A stretch of 52,679 nucleotides of DNA from UBA6770 sp965661115. GTDB taxonomy: Bacteria; Bacteroidota; Bacteroidia; Flavobacteriales_G; Salibacteraceae. Each line of letters starts with the position of its first letter. Position 1 is the stretch's first letter. Shown here in pieces: positions 27,118 to 35,344 of the stretch. Position numbers and translations under genes: made by a program. The stretch is from positions 1 to 52,679 of the forward strand of contig CBFICO010000007.1 of NCBI GenBank assembly GCA_965661115.1, written 5' to 3'. Under the pieces are notes generated by a model, which saw only the letters and a list, made by a program, of their open reading frames with translations, made no database searches and was not told the origin of the DNA.

Positions 27118-28326
27118 TTAATTTTGCATGGCCTCTTTTTGCCAAGTAAACCTTGTAGTAGGCTTTCCATTTTTGAAGAAATACGAGCCTCCCCAGTTAT
27201 GAGTTACATGCTTATACTCAACGCCAATGTCACCTTCAACAATAATTCTTCTCACAATTGATTTACTTCCTTCCATATAGCGCTCTTCTGTAAGACCTTG
27301 AGGGTATTTTTTTGCTAACTCAGAACAGAACGCTGCTTTATCATTGGCAATTTGAATATCCTTGAGTGAATAATCTTTTTTAGGTTCCCCTTTTGGTTTT
27401 TGAACAGCGTTAGCCGCAACTAACGCATCAATTTTTTTCACTTGCTCCCGCGGATAGGCTTCGGTTGTTTTAATTTTTATAGCAGACTGATAAATATTTT
27501 TTGCTTCTGAGTATTGTTTTAGATCGTACGCTTCATCTGCTTGCGTAATAAGTGTTTTATACTTCTCGTCATCAGCAAGTTTACCATCAAGTAACTCAAC
27601 AATAACCTTTAATTGATTTCTTGGGTATTCTGCCAAAGGCTTAAGTTTTATAGCCTCTTGATAATATGATTTTGCCAATTGGTAATCTTTTGCTTCGAAC
27701 TCTATATCTGCATCACGAATAAGAATATTGTATTCCTCTTGAATTTCGTCTTGCTCGTTTGCTGCATCCACAATCAGTTTTTCGTTTCGTGCTTTTTGCT
27801 TCTCAATCTCTTTGCGCTTTTTCTTGAGATAAACCCTGTCTAGTGCAATAAGCCCTGTTCTTTCATCAAAATAGTACCGGGCTACTGGAGTTTTATACTC
27901 TTCTACGTCCATTCCTTGCACATATCTTATCATGCCCATTTGAAATCGACCTAAATCGTAGCCCTCAGTCTTGTCCCCTGCTGGAATTTGAGTTAAATCA
28001 ACTTCAACAAACTTGGTAACATATCCAATTTTTGAGAACTGTACTTTGTATTTGTAATCGAACTTGAGTGCTGTACTAAACCCACCTTCCTTATCGGTGT
28101 ACATAGAATCAACAGTTACATTGTTTACTTTAATAGATACTTTTACATTCTCTAAGAGTTTTTCTCCTTCAGTTACAAAAGCATCTTTAATTATTAAATC
28201 TTTTGAGATTGCATTAGAATCATATCCACCCCAAAGCTTATCCTTAATAGATTTTTTTGAGTTATTTTCCTGAGCAACAAGCGCAGTACAATTAACAAGA
28301 ACGATAAGTATTAGTATTCTTTTCAA
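27118..28326 (-). CDS. Exported TPR protein, middle paralog
   Basis: 402 residues with a signal peptide (~1-18, ending LVAQ). The domain at ~45-160 resembles those of the flanking genes: FSKIGYVTKFVEVDLTQIP, then YDLGRFQMGM and YKTPVARYYFDERTG. A charged helix (~165-200) leads to two TPR-like units (FEAKDYQLAKSYYQEAIKLKP, YDLKQYSEAKNIYQSAIKIK) and the shared tail with YPQGLTEERY, EYKHVTHNWGGSYFFKNG. It sits 12 bases after the short paralog and 3 bases before the long one. The series looks like one family expanded by adding repeats. No enzyme motif is seen. Confidence 0.8.
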   Translation of the reverse strand: MKRILILIVLVNCTALVAQENNSKKSIKDKLWGGYDSNAISKDLIIKDAFVTEGEKLLENVKVSIKVNNVTVDSMYTDKEGGFSTALKFDYKYKVQFSKIGYVTKFVEVDLTQIPAGDKTEGYDLGRFQMGMIRYVQGMDVEEYKTPVARYYFDERTGLIALDRVYLKKKRKEIEKQKARNEKLIVDAANEQDEIQEEYNILIRDADIEFEAKDYQLAKSYYQEAIKLKPLAEYPRNQLKVIVELLDGKLADDEKYKTLITQADEAYDLKQYSEAKNIYQSAIKIKTTEAYPREQVKKIDALVAANAVQKPKGEPKKDYSLKDIQIANDKAAFCSELAKKYPQGLTEERYMEGSKSIVRRIIVEGDIGVEYKHVTHNWGGSYFFKNGKPTTRFTWQKEAMQN

Positions 28327-28338
28327 ACCAATTTTATT

Positions 28339-28887
28339 TTAAAACTTAATTACGTCAGGTTGAGCATTAATCTCTTTAAATGACTTTTTTACTTCTTTTT
28401 TATACTGTCTGTCCAACACAAAATTGAACGATACCGGATCATAAACAAACCTAGCTATGGGCTTTTTATAGAGCCATATTGGGGTAGTTTCATCTTGTTT
28501 TATCATAGACAACTTAAACAACCCTGCGTCATACCCGCGCACTCTATCTTCTTCTGGCATATTGCGGGTATCCACTTCAATTATTTTGGTAACGTAGCCC
28601 TCTTCTTGAAACTTTAACGACACAAGCGTGTCAAATCCAATTACCAATTCAAAAAATCCGTCACTTTTTGTTTTGGTTGATTTAATGGTTTCGCCTTTAT
28701 AAACGACATCAATTGTAACGTCTTTTTTTGGTTTTCCATCAAGTAAAACTTGAGCATCGATCAAAAGGTTTGTATCAACCTCAGCTTCAGGCTCTTCACC
28801 AAATTTCATTACTCCTTGACCGTGAGCAGAATCTGCAGCAAGTATTGAAATAATTACAATTAAACTATGAACTAAAAGTGACCTCAT
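28339..28887 (-). CDS. Exported single-domain protein, short paralog
   Basis: 182 residues with a signal peptide (~1-24, ending AHGQ). It contains only the shared beta-sandwich-like domain: FQEEGYVTKIIEVDTRNMP, RGYDAGLFKLSMI and YKKPIARFVYDPVSFNFV followed by a short basic helix. TPRs and the NWGG tail of its neighbours are missing. It is the first gene of the operon, with a perfect -7 box just before the ATG. Divergent from the PgpH-like gene. Could be a partner or competitor of the two longer proteins at the same binding site; inference only. Confidence 0.8.
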   Translation of the reverse strand: MRSLLVHSLIVIISILAADSAHGQGVMKFGEEPEAEVDTNLLIDAQVLLDGKPKKDVTIDVVYKGETIKSTKTKSDGFFELVIGFDTLVSLKFQEEGYVTKIIEVDTRNMPEEDRVRGYDAGLFKLSMIKQDETTPIWLYKKPIARFVYDPVSFNFVLDRQYKKEVKKSFKEINAQPDVIKF

Positions 28888-28894
28888 ACACCAA

Positions 28895-28902
28895 CAAAAA
28901 TA
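28895..28902 (-). promoter_or_regulatory. -7 box for the tandem paralog operon
   Basis: TATTTTTG on the minus strand is an exact TAnnTTTG. It ends 7 bases before the ATG at 28887, so transcripts would start at or next to the start codon. No TTG at the standard spacing (nearest 26 bases). Confidence 0.5.
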
Positions 28903-29002
28903 GGCTTATCTGCAACTCAGAAAAATTGCAATACATTTTTAAATACTTCACTTACAAACAATAGTCTTGCCGAAAAGTGATACAGCATTACGAGCATAAT
29001 TT

Positions 29003-29010
29003 TACTTTCG
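29003..29010 (+). promoter_or_regulatory. Variant -7 box TACTTTCG before PgpH-like gene
   Basis: Same octamer as at the tRNA-Ser(TGA) promoter, 4 bases before ATG 29015. The short distance makes a leaderless transcript or a chance match equally possible. Confidence 0.35.
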
Positions 29011-29014
29011 CTAC

Positions 29015-31009
29015 ATGAGAGATATTTTCTTGAAAATTCAAAACAGTCACGACGTATTATTTAAAGCATTGTTGCTTTTTTTCTGTGGCGTTGTAATCAT
29101 ATACGCGCTTCCGAAGGAAGGAAAATTTAAATACGAATTTCAAGAAGGAAAGCCATGGCTTCACGAAAACCTGTATGCTCCATTTGATTACGCCATCCTA
29201 AAATCTGACGCAGAATTGGATGAAGAAAGAGCTGAAATTACTGCTCAAAGCCCAAAATATTTCAATAAAACTGACTCGTTAAAAAGAAGTTATCTACTCA
29301 GTTCAGATGCCTCAAATGAATTAAAAAGCAAGTTAGCGGAAGTAGAAAACATCTTATCTCTCGGAGTAGTGAGCAAACAATTAATTGAAAGTGATTTTGA
29401 TAATAATTCGCTTGTTGTTTTAAAACGGAATGGCTACTATGAAGAGATTGAATTTGACGATTTATATAGTATTCAAGAAGCTGCTGATCGATTGCAACTT
29501 GATAGTTCTAATTTAACCAATGAGGAAAAAAGTCAAATCTTAAAACTGCTAGAGCCAAATGTGTTTTATGATGAGCAAAAGTCAAATTCAGTAAGAAATT
29601 TGAAGCTCAAAAACTTGGTAACTACTCACGGTAAAGTAGAAAAGTCGGAGCTAATTGTTGCTAAAGGAGAGCTTGTGACTTCGGAAGTTTATTGGAAATT
29701 ACATTCTTTAAGACAAGAGTTTGAACATTCAAAAAGCGACTCAAGTTCAGCCTATTTTGTTTTGATTGGAAAAACCATTTTGGTGTTTATGATACTATTT
29801 GTTCTTGTAATGTTTTTGGGGACATTTAGACAAAGCGTGGTGAATACTGGCAATAAAGTGGTTTTTATTTTAATCACTTTCACGGCTGTAATTCTAATGG
29901 GTATTGTTCCGCTTTACATTGAAGGACTCAATTTGTACCTGCTACCGTTTTGTATTCTTCCTATTGTAATAAAAGCATTTTACGACGAAATACTGGCAGC
30001 TTTTATTCACGTTTTGGCCATGATACTAATCGGGTTTTCTACTCCAAATGGTTACGAGTTTGTTTACATAGAAACTCTTGCGGGATTAATTGCTGTGTTT
30101 AGTTTGGTGAATCTTAAAAAGCGTTCTCAATTACTTGGAACTGCTTTAATGATCTTTCTTTCTTATTCAATTGCACATATTTCGCTGGTTATTATGCAAG
30201 ATGGAACTTGGCACAACATTGAGCTGAACAACTTTTATGCATTTGGTGGTGCAGCTACACTAACGCTGCTTTCATACCCTCTAATCTACGTTTTTGAGAA
30301 GGTTTTTGGCTTCCTATCAGATGTTACTTTAATGGAGTTATCTGACACCAACTCTCCGTTATTAAAAGACTTAGCCACAAAAACTCCTGGAACTTTTCAG
30401 CATAGCATGCAAGTTGCAAACCTTGCAGAAAATGCCATACAAAAAATTGGTGGAAACCCACTTTTAGTTAGAACTGGAGCACTATATCACGACATTGGCA
30501 AAACGGAATCTCCACAATATTTTATAGAGAACCAAGTAAGCGGTTACAACCCGCATGATGATATTGACCCGGAAGAAAGCGGTAGAATTATTATTAACCA
30601 TGTGATTAGAGGTATAGAACTCGCTAAAAAACACAACCTACCAGAAGTTTTAATCGATTTTATAAGAACCCACCATGGAACCAGTACAGTAAAGTACTTC
30701 TATTTTAAAGCAAAAGAGGAGAATCCAGATATCGACATAAAGAGTTTTACGTATCCCGGCCCAATACCTTTTAGCAAAGAGACTGCAGTACTTATGATGG
30801 CCGATGCCTGTGAGGCTGCCAGTAGAAGCTTAAAAGAATATACTGCAGAGAGTGTGAGCAATTTAATCGATAACATCATTGATAATCAGGCATCAGAAGG
30901 TCAATTTCAGAATGCCGATATTACTTTTAAAGACATTAGCACCATTAAGGCAATGTTTAAAAAGATGATTATGAATATCTACCATGTGCGCATTGAATAC
31001 CCTAAGTAA
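29015..31009 (+). CDS. PgpH-like membrane HD phosphodiesterase (7TMR-HDED, 7TM, HD)
   Basis: 664 residues: a first membrane helix (~15-31), an extracytoplasmic 7TMR-HDED-type domain (~35-245), seven membrane helices (~246-430) and a cytoplasmic HD domain (~455-650). HD motif residues are visible in TFQHSMQVANLAENA (~458-472), LYHDIGKTESPQYF (~489-502), IINHVIRGIELAKKH and FIRTHHGTS, followed by MMADACEAASRSL. This architecture is that of PgpH, which hydrolyses cyclic di-AMP; the activity here is inferred from it. The Rid gene starts on the base after the stop codon. The diadenylate cyclase is not in the window. Confidence 0.9.
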   Translation: MRDIFLKIQNSHDVLFKALLLFFCGVVIIYALPKEGKFKYEFQEGKPWLHENLYAPFDYAILKSDAELDEERAEITAQSPKYFNKTDSLKRSYLLSSDASNELKSKLAEVENILSLGVVSKQLIESDFDNNSLVVLKRNGYYEEIEFDDLYSIQEAADRLQLDSSNLTNEEKSQILKLLEPNVFYDEQKSNSVRNLKLKNLVTTHGKVEKSELIVAKGELVTSEVYWKLHSLRQEFEHSKSDSSSAYFVLIGKTILVFMILFVLVMFLGTFRQSVVNTGNKVVFILITFTAVILMGIVPLYIEGLNLYLLPFCILPIVIKAFYDEILAAFIHVLAMILIGFSTPNGYEFVYIETLAGLIAVFSLVNLKKRSQLLGTALMIFLSYSIAHISLVIMQDGTWHNIELNNFYAFGGAATLTLLSYPLIYVFEKVFGFLSDVTLMELSDTNSPLLKDLATKTPGTFQHSMQVANLAENAIQKIGGNPLLVRTGALYHDIGKTESPQYFIENQVSGYNPHDDIDPEESGRIIINHVIRGIELAKKHNLPEVLIDFIRTHHGTSTVKYFYFKAKEENPDIDIKSFTYPGPIPFSKETAVLMMADACEAASRSLKEYTAESVSNLIDNIIDNQASEGQFQNADITFKDISTIKAMFKKMIMNIYHVRIEYPK

Positions 31010-31390
31010 ATGAGAAAAAATCATTCTTCAGGAAGTTCATTTGAAAAAGCAATTGGTTACAGCCGATGTATAGAAATTGACGATTGGCTTATAATTTCTG
31101 GCACTACGGGGTACGATTATCATACAATGACTATCGCCAATGATATTGAAACTCAGCTTAGACAAACGCTCATTAATATTGGCGAGGCAATATCAAAAAC
31201 CTCTTTTACCAAAGCTGACATTATTAAAGTGACCTATATTTTGCCTGAGACAGAAGAATTTGAAAAATGTCATGAACAGCTTCGAGAATATTTTGGCAAT
31301 GTTATGCCTGCAGCAACGATGTTTTCCGCTCAGTTGGCGGATAAAAAAATGAAAATTGAGATAGAGGTTTGGGCTAAAAAACAGCTCTAA
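31010..31390 (+). CDS. Rid/YjgF-family protein without the catalytic arginine
   Basis: 126 residues, a small trimeric fold of the YjgF/Rid superfamily. SGTTGYDYHT, VTYILPETEEFEKC and MPAATMFSAQLAD with KMKIEIEVWA give the family outline, close to the UK114-like group 6 from memory. In RidA the segment P-A-R supplies the arginine that holds the imine substrate; here it reads P100-A101-A102, so RidA-type deaminase activity is not expected. The ATG follows the stop of the PgpH-like gene with no gap, so translation is likely coupled. The true ligand is unknown. Confidence 0.88.
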   Translation: MRKNHSSGSSFEKAIGYSRCIEIDDWLIISGTTGYDYHTMTIANDIETQLRQTLINIGEAISKTSFTKADIIKVTYILPETEEFEKCHEQLREYFGNVMPAATMFSAQLADKKMKIEIEVWAKKQL

Positions 31391-31464
31391 GTTCTTCAAT
31401 TTCTGATATTAACCTGCACTAAAAATCACACTAAACTTAACACGCATTTATGTTATAAAAACTA

Positions 31465-31494
31465 TTGGATAAAATGGTTAAAATGCTACTTTTG
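31465..31494 (+). promoter_or_regulatory. Canonical Bacteroidota promoter for tRNA-Ser(GCT)
   Basis: TTG (31465-31467), a 19-base spacer and TACTTTTG (31487-31494), 11 bases before the tRNA. This is the best promoter in the window and anchors the organism call. Confidence 0.85.
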
Positions 31495-31505
31495 AAGCCG
31501 CTAAA

Positions 31506-31592
31506 GGAGAGGTGGCTGAGTGGCTGAAAGCGGCACCCTGCTAAGGTGTTATACTCGTAAGGGTATCGAGGGTTCGAATCCCTCTCTCTCCG
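31506..31592 (+). tRNA. tRNA-Ser (anticodon GCT)
   Basis: Acceptor GGAGAGG (31506-31512) pairs with TCTCTCC (31585-31591), allowing one G-U. The anticodon loop CTGCTAA is closed by GCACC/GGTGT and the anticodon is GCT. The long variable arm (ATACTCGTAAGGGTAT) and the T arm GAGGG-TTCGAAT-CCCTC are typical. Discriminator G at 31592 is followed by CCA (31593-31595), so the 3' end is encoded here, unlike the tRNA-Ser at 799. It reads AGC/AGU codons. Confidence 0.97.
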
Positions 31593-31600
31593 CCAATAAA

Positions 31601-31633
31601 AAAAGCTCAACTCTTTCGAGTTGAGCTTTTTTT
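31601..31633. terminator. Strong bidirectional terminator after tRNA-Ser(GCT)
   Basis: A 13-bp stem, AAAAGCTCAACTC (31601-31613) with GAGTTGAGCTTTT (31618-31630), has a TTTC loop and a T-run to 31633. The A-run on the other side lets it also serve the converging DUF4294 gene. Confidence 0.9.
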
Positions 31634-31654
31634 ATTTTTCAAAATAGGTATGGT

Positions 31655-32245
31655 TTAATACCTGCCCTGTTCTATTGCCAAAACAATCTCTTCAATGTAT
31701 TTATCTTCTTCCGAGGGGTTGTACTCGGATTTTAAATCCTGACCAAATACTCTAGCAATTCCTTGCCAAAAAAAGGCGGTCATACCACTTCTGAATTCTT
31801 TTACCAGTTCGTATGAAGTTCTTTCGGTTTCGCGGTCAATAAGTTTTATCAAGATTCTACCTTGTGTTGTGGTCATTTCCTTCATATCATCACCATATTC
31901 GGCTAACAACTCTTCTTCTACCTTCTTATAGTACCTCTTTCGTTTTCTTGGATCTTCTTCGGCTGCTATTTCATGTTCGTATTTGGCTAAAAGCTCGTTA
32001 GCCATTTTAGCGTAGGGATACACAATCTTAACATAACGCTGTAATCTGTTGTACTTTTTCTCTTCTTTTTTAGAAGTGAAGGTTCTCCGCTCCCATACGT
32101 AGTAGGTATTCATAAAAACTACGGGTACGGTATCACCATCAACTATTGTTGCATAAAATAAATGCCCAGCAATACTGTCTTGCTGAGCATTTATATTGGA
32201 ATAAATTCCAAAAACAAAAAGTGATATGATAATTGCAATTCTCAT
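31655..32245 (-). CDS. DUF4294 exported protein
   Basis: 196 residues with a signal peptide (~1-20, ending INAQ). GDTVPVVFMNTYYVWERRTF, a basic, helical middle (KKYNRLQRYVKIVYPYAKMA, EEDPRKRKRYYKK) and TTTQGRILIKLIDRETERTSYELV match DUF4294, a Bacteroidota-specific family of unknown role. The length is normal. It comes 39 bases after the Bax-inhibitor gene on the same strand and is probably in the same transcript as accC and that gene. Location is periplasm or outer envelope. Confidence 0.88.
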   Translation of the reverse strand: MRIAIIISLFVFGIYSNINAQQDSIAGHLFYATIVDGDTVPVVFMNTYYVWERRTFTSKKEEKKYNRLQRYVKIVYPYAKMANELLAKYEHEIAAEEDPRKRKRYYKKVEEELLAEYGDDMKEMTTTQGRILIKLIDRETERTSYELVKEFRSGMTAFFWQGIARVFGQDLKSEYNPSEEDKYIEEIVLAIEQGRY

Positions 32246-32284
32246 TGTTTAAATACAACAACGATAAAACTACAAAGTTTGTAC

Positions 32285-33028
32285 CTAATCTCTATTTAGT
32301 TTACTAAGCAGCCTTAAAATCTCTAGATACAACCAAACTAGCGTTACCATCAAGCCAAAAGCGCCGTACCACTCCATGTATTTTGGAGCTCCGTGTAAGG
32401 AGCTTTTTTCGATAAAGTCAAAATCTAATAACAAGTTTAATGCTGCAATAGCAATTACCACTAAACTGAAGCCTATGCCCATTAAACCACCTTCGTGTAT
32501 CATTGGCATACTCTCGCCAAAAAAGGACATGATAAAATTAATAAAGTAGATTAGCGCAATTGCTCCAGTTGCTGCAATAATTCCCGACCTAAACTTCTCG
32601 TTCACTTTGATTAAACCTGTGCGATAGGTAACCAACATAATAAACATTGTTCCAAACGTTAGCATTACCGCTTGGAATGCTATACCTGGAAAACTCATTT
32701 CAGCAATAGCCGAAACGCCACCTAAAAACAACCCTTCAAGTGCCGCATAAATTGGAGCACTAATAGGTGCTACGGTTGGTTTAAAAATAGTAACCAATGC
32801 AGCAATAAATCCGCCTATGGCTCCTACTGCCAAAAGTCCCATTGTACTGTGGCCCGCCAAAAACATATCAAATACGTAATAAGCTGGAACAATTGCACAA
32901 ACAAAAAGAATGAGCGACTTATTTACTGTTCCTTGCACGGTCATTTTTTCGCCGTGACTTACAAATCCCTGCTTCTCAAATATCTTTTCAGATAAAGCTG
33001 GGTTTGATGATTTTTCAATTAATGCCAT
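32285..33028 (-). CDS. Bax inhibitor-1 / YccA family membrane protein
   Basis: 247 residues with seven predicted membrane helices from ~38 onward. The start SSNPALSEKIFEKQG followed by MTVQGTVNKSLILF is the signature of the longer bacterial Bax inhibitor-1 branch. ISAPIYAALEGLFLGGVS and the acidic region DFDFIEKSSLHGAPKYMEWYG hold conserved polar residues in later helices. Members act as pH-sensitive leak channels (calcium in the studied cases). It sits 18 bases after accC and 39 before DUF4294, likely one operon. Confidence 0.92.
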   Translation of the reverse strand: MALIEKSSNPALSEKIFEKQGFVSHGEKMTVQGTVNKSLILFVCAIVPAYYVFDMFLAGHSTMGLLAVGAIGGFIAALVTIFKPTVAPISAPIYAALEGLFLGGVSAIAEMSFPGIAFQAVMLTFGTMFIMLVTYRTGLIKVNEKFRSGIIAATGAIALIYFINFIMSFFGESMPMIHEGGLMGIGFSLVVIAIAALNLLLDFDFIEKSSLHGAPKYMEWYGAFGLMVTLVWLYLEILRLLSKLNRD

Positions 33029-33046
33029 TTCAATTTTATTTTTTGA

Positions 33047-34525
33047 TTAAACTCTTTTCAATTTCCAATTGGTAACCTCTTGACTTGGATATCCAGAAGC
33101 TCCATTGTTGTTCTCTTCATCAAATAATTTACCAACCATAAGCGCTGCCAATTCTTCTTCTTTTTGATCAAAATGATCCAAAATTTCTGGTTTAAAATAC
33201 TTATCTACAAAGTGCGTATCGAAGTTGCCACTTGTAAATGCCTCGTGTTGAATTGCAAAACGACAAAAAGACAGCGTTGTGCTTACACCTTCAATTTTAT
33301 AATCGTCAATAGCTCTTACCAAACGTTCTATTGCCTCTTGCCTATTATCACCCGTTGCAATTAGTTTAGAAATCATAGGGTCGTAATAAATGGGAATTTG
33401 CATTCCTTCTTCAAAACCATCGTCGACTCTTACGCCAGGTCCTTCTGGTTTTCTATAACGGTGTAGCGTTCCAATATCAGGCAAGAAATTATTCTGGGGG
33501 TCTTCTGCATATACTCGTACCTCAATAGAGTGACCAATAATTTTTAGATCTTCTTGCTTAAAGCTCAACTTTTCTCCCATTGCAACTTTTATTTGTTCTT
33601 TAACCAAGTCAACACCGGTAATCTCTTCGGTAACTGGATGCTCAACTTGCAAGCGCGTATTCATTTCAAGGAAATAATAATTGGTGTTGTTCTCTAAAAT
33701 AAACTCCACTGTACCAGCACCAACGTAATCGCAAGCTAATGCCACTCGCTTAGCACATTCACCCATTTCTTCTCTCAACTCTGGAGTTAAGACAGAACTA
33801 GGTGCTTCTTCTATTACTTTTTGGTGTCTTCTTTGAATACTGCACTCCCGATCGAATAAATGAACTACGTTTCCGTGCTGATCAGCTAATACCTGAAACT
33901 CTATATGGCGTGGTGAAGTCACGTATCGTTCTATAAAAACTGAACCATCTCCAAATGCAGAAATCGCCTCATTCATAGCTAGTTGAAGTTGCTCCTCAAC
34001 GCTTTCTTCCTCATAAACTGTGCGCATTCCTTTTCCACCACCACCTGCAGCAGCTTTTATAAGAATAGGGAAACCAATTTCTTTTGCAACCTGTTTGGCT
34101 TCTTCAAGGTTTTGGATTGCTCCTTCAGTTCCTGGAACCATGGGAATACCAAATGCCTTCACTGCTTCTTTAGCAGCAAGTTTATTTCCCATTACATTAA
34201 TTGCATGTGGTTTGGGGCCAATAAACGTGATTCCCGCTTCTTCCACCTTTTTAGCAAACTCTGCGTTCTCACTTAAGAATCCATAACCTGGGTGAATTCC
34301 GTCAACATCCAGTTTTCTGGCTACATCCAAAATATTTTCCATTACCAAATAAGATTGGTTGGAAGCTGCAGGACCAATACAAACAGATTCATCCGCATAT
34401 CTTACAAATGGAGCGTTTCTATCCGCTTCTGAAAAAACGGCAACACTTTTGATACCCATTTCATGACAAGAACGCATAATTCGAAGAGCAATTTCTCCTC
34501 GATTAGCAACTAATACTTTTTTCAT
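33047..34525 (-). CDS. accC: Biotin carboxylase subunit of an acyl-CoA carboxylase
   Basis: 492 residues. Carboxylates biotin on its carrier protein with ATP and bicarbonate, the first step of malonyl-CoA (or propionyl-CoA carboxylation) synthesis. MKKVLVANRGEIALRI opens the N-terminal domain; the ATP-grasp has K158 and GGGGKGMR (161-168), then HIEFQVLAD, FDRECSIQRRHQK and FLEMNTRLQVEHPVTE. It runs ~40 residues past E. coli AccC. An upstream ATG at 34573 would add 16 residues, but it overlaps the promoter box at 34571-34578, so ATG 34525 is chosen. The carrier and transferase genes are elsewhere, so which acyl-CoA is used is not certain. Confidence 0.93.
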   Translation of the reverse strand: MKKVLVANRGEIALRIMRSCHEMGIKSVAVFSEADRNAPFVRYADESVCIGPAASNQSYLVMENILDVARKLDVDGIHPGYGFLSENAEFAKKVEEAGITFIGPKPHAINVMGNKLAAKEAVKAFGIPMVPGTEGAIQNLEEAKQVAKEIGFPILIKAAAGGGGKGMRTVYEEESVEEQLQLAMNEAISAFGDGSVFIERYVTSPRHIEFQVLADQHGNVVHLFDRECSIQRRHQKVIEEAPSSVLTPELREEMGECAKRVALACDYVGAGTVEFILENNTNYYFLEMNTRLQVEHPVTEEITGVDLVKEQIKVAMGEKLSFKQEDLKIIGHSIEVRVYAEDPQNNFLPDIGTLHRYRKPEGPGVRVDDGFEEGMQIPIYYDPMISKLIATGDNRQEAIERLVRAIDDYKIEGVSTTLSFCRFAIQHEAFTSGNFDTHFVDKYFKPEILDHFDQKEEELAALMVGKLFDEENNNGASGYPSQEVTNWKLKRV

Positions 34526-34570
34526 ATCGTTAATTCCAAATAAGTAAATTTGCTGCAAAGCAAAGTAACT

Positions 34571-34578
34571 CAAAACTA
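34571..34578 (-). promoter_or_regulatory. -7 box for accC
   Basis: TAGTTTTG on the minus strand fits TAnnTTTG, 45 bases before ATG 34525. It settles the accC start. No TTG at the exact upstream spacing was confirmed. Confidence 0.55.
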
Positions 34579-34585
34579 AGACAAA

Positions 34586-35344
34586 TTGAAGGCCTTAAAG
34601 CTGTTAAGACACCATAATTTTCTACTGACATTAGTACTCTTTTTGTGTGGATTTTCGATTAATATTAATGCTCAAGAACACGTTCAGTATAACCTAGACG
34701 GGCAAGCTCATTATAACGAGGGTTCATTTAGCGAAGCATTAGTTGACTTTAAAAAAAGTATTGGCGTTAAACCAGATTATTTAAAGGCACATTTTAATAT
34801 AGCAATGACCTACTACAAAGAAGAGTATTTCGACTCAGCCGCTAAACATTTCAACAGGGTTATAGAATTGGATAGCAATATTGAATTACCATATTACTAC
34901 TTACCTTTTTGCTATTACAATAATGCCGAAAGTGATGAAGCACTTAAGGCTTTTGAAAAAGCTATTATTTTGATGCCTAAAAAACGTGAGCTATATTATT
35001 ACTTAGCCGTATTGCATGCATCTAATGGAGATAAAGATTTAGAACTTCAAGTTTACAATGGTTTACTAAAACTTTTCCCTAACGAATACAAAGCCATTAT
35101 CCAGCGAGCTAATTTGTATAACGAAACACAAGAATTTGAAAAAGCGTTATCGGATTTAGATAAAGCCATTGAGCTCAATGAGTTTGAGGCCGAACCTTAC
35201 CTTCTAAGGGGGATTATTCATATCAATTTTGGCAGAATTGAAGAAGGCTGTAAAGATCTTACTATGGCCGAAGCTATGGGGTCAGATGCCCCTGCTCTGT
35301 TGGAATTAAAGCCCCAACACTGCACAGAACAACCTAGCGAATAA
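34586..35344 (+). CDS. Exported TPR protein
   Basis: 252 residues with a signal peptide (~1-30; LLTLVLFLCGFSININAQ) and about six TPR units through the rest (AHYNEGSFSEALVDFKKSI, AFEKAIILMPKKRELYYYLA, ALSDLDKAIELNEFEAEPYL). The only usable start is TTG 34586, since the next in-frame Met lies inside the repeats and the signal peptide follows TTG directly. Divergent from accC. Its 3' end overlaps the sugar transferase gene on the other strand by 11 bases. Probably a periplasmic or outer-membrane scaffold; its partner is unknown. Confidence 0.8.
   Translation: MKALKLLRHHNFLLTLVLFLCGFSININAQEHVQYNLDGQAHYNEGSFSEALVDFKKSIGVKPDYLKAHFNIAMTYYKEEYFDSAAKHFNRVIELDSNIELPYYYLPFCYYNNAESDEALKAFEKAIILMPKKRELYYYLAVLHASNGDKDLELQVYNGLLKLFPNEYKAIIQRANLYNETQEFEKALSDLDKAIELNEFEAEPYLLRGIIHINFGRIEEGCKDLTMAEAMGSDAPALLELKPQHCTEQPSE

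Noticed and set aside
34526..34573. 16-residue N-terminal extension of accC
   Set aside because: Overlaps the TAGTTTTG box, and the family starts at KKVLVANRGE.
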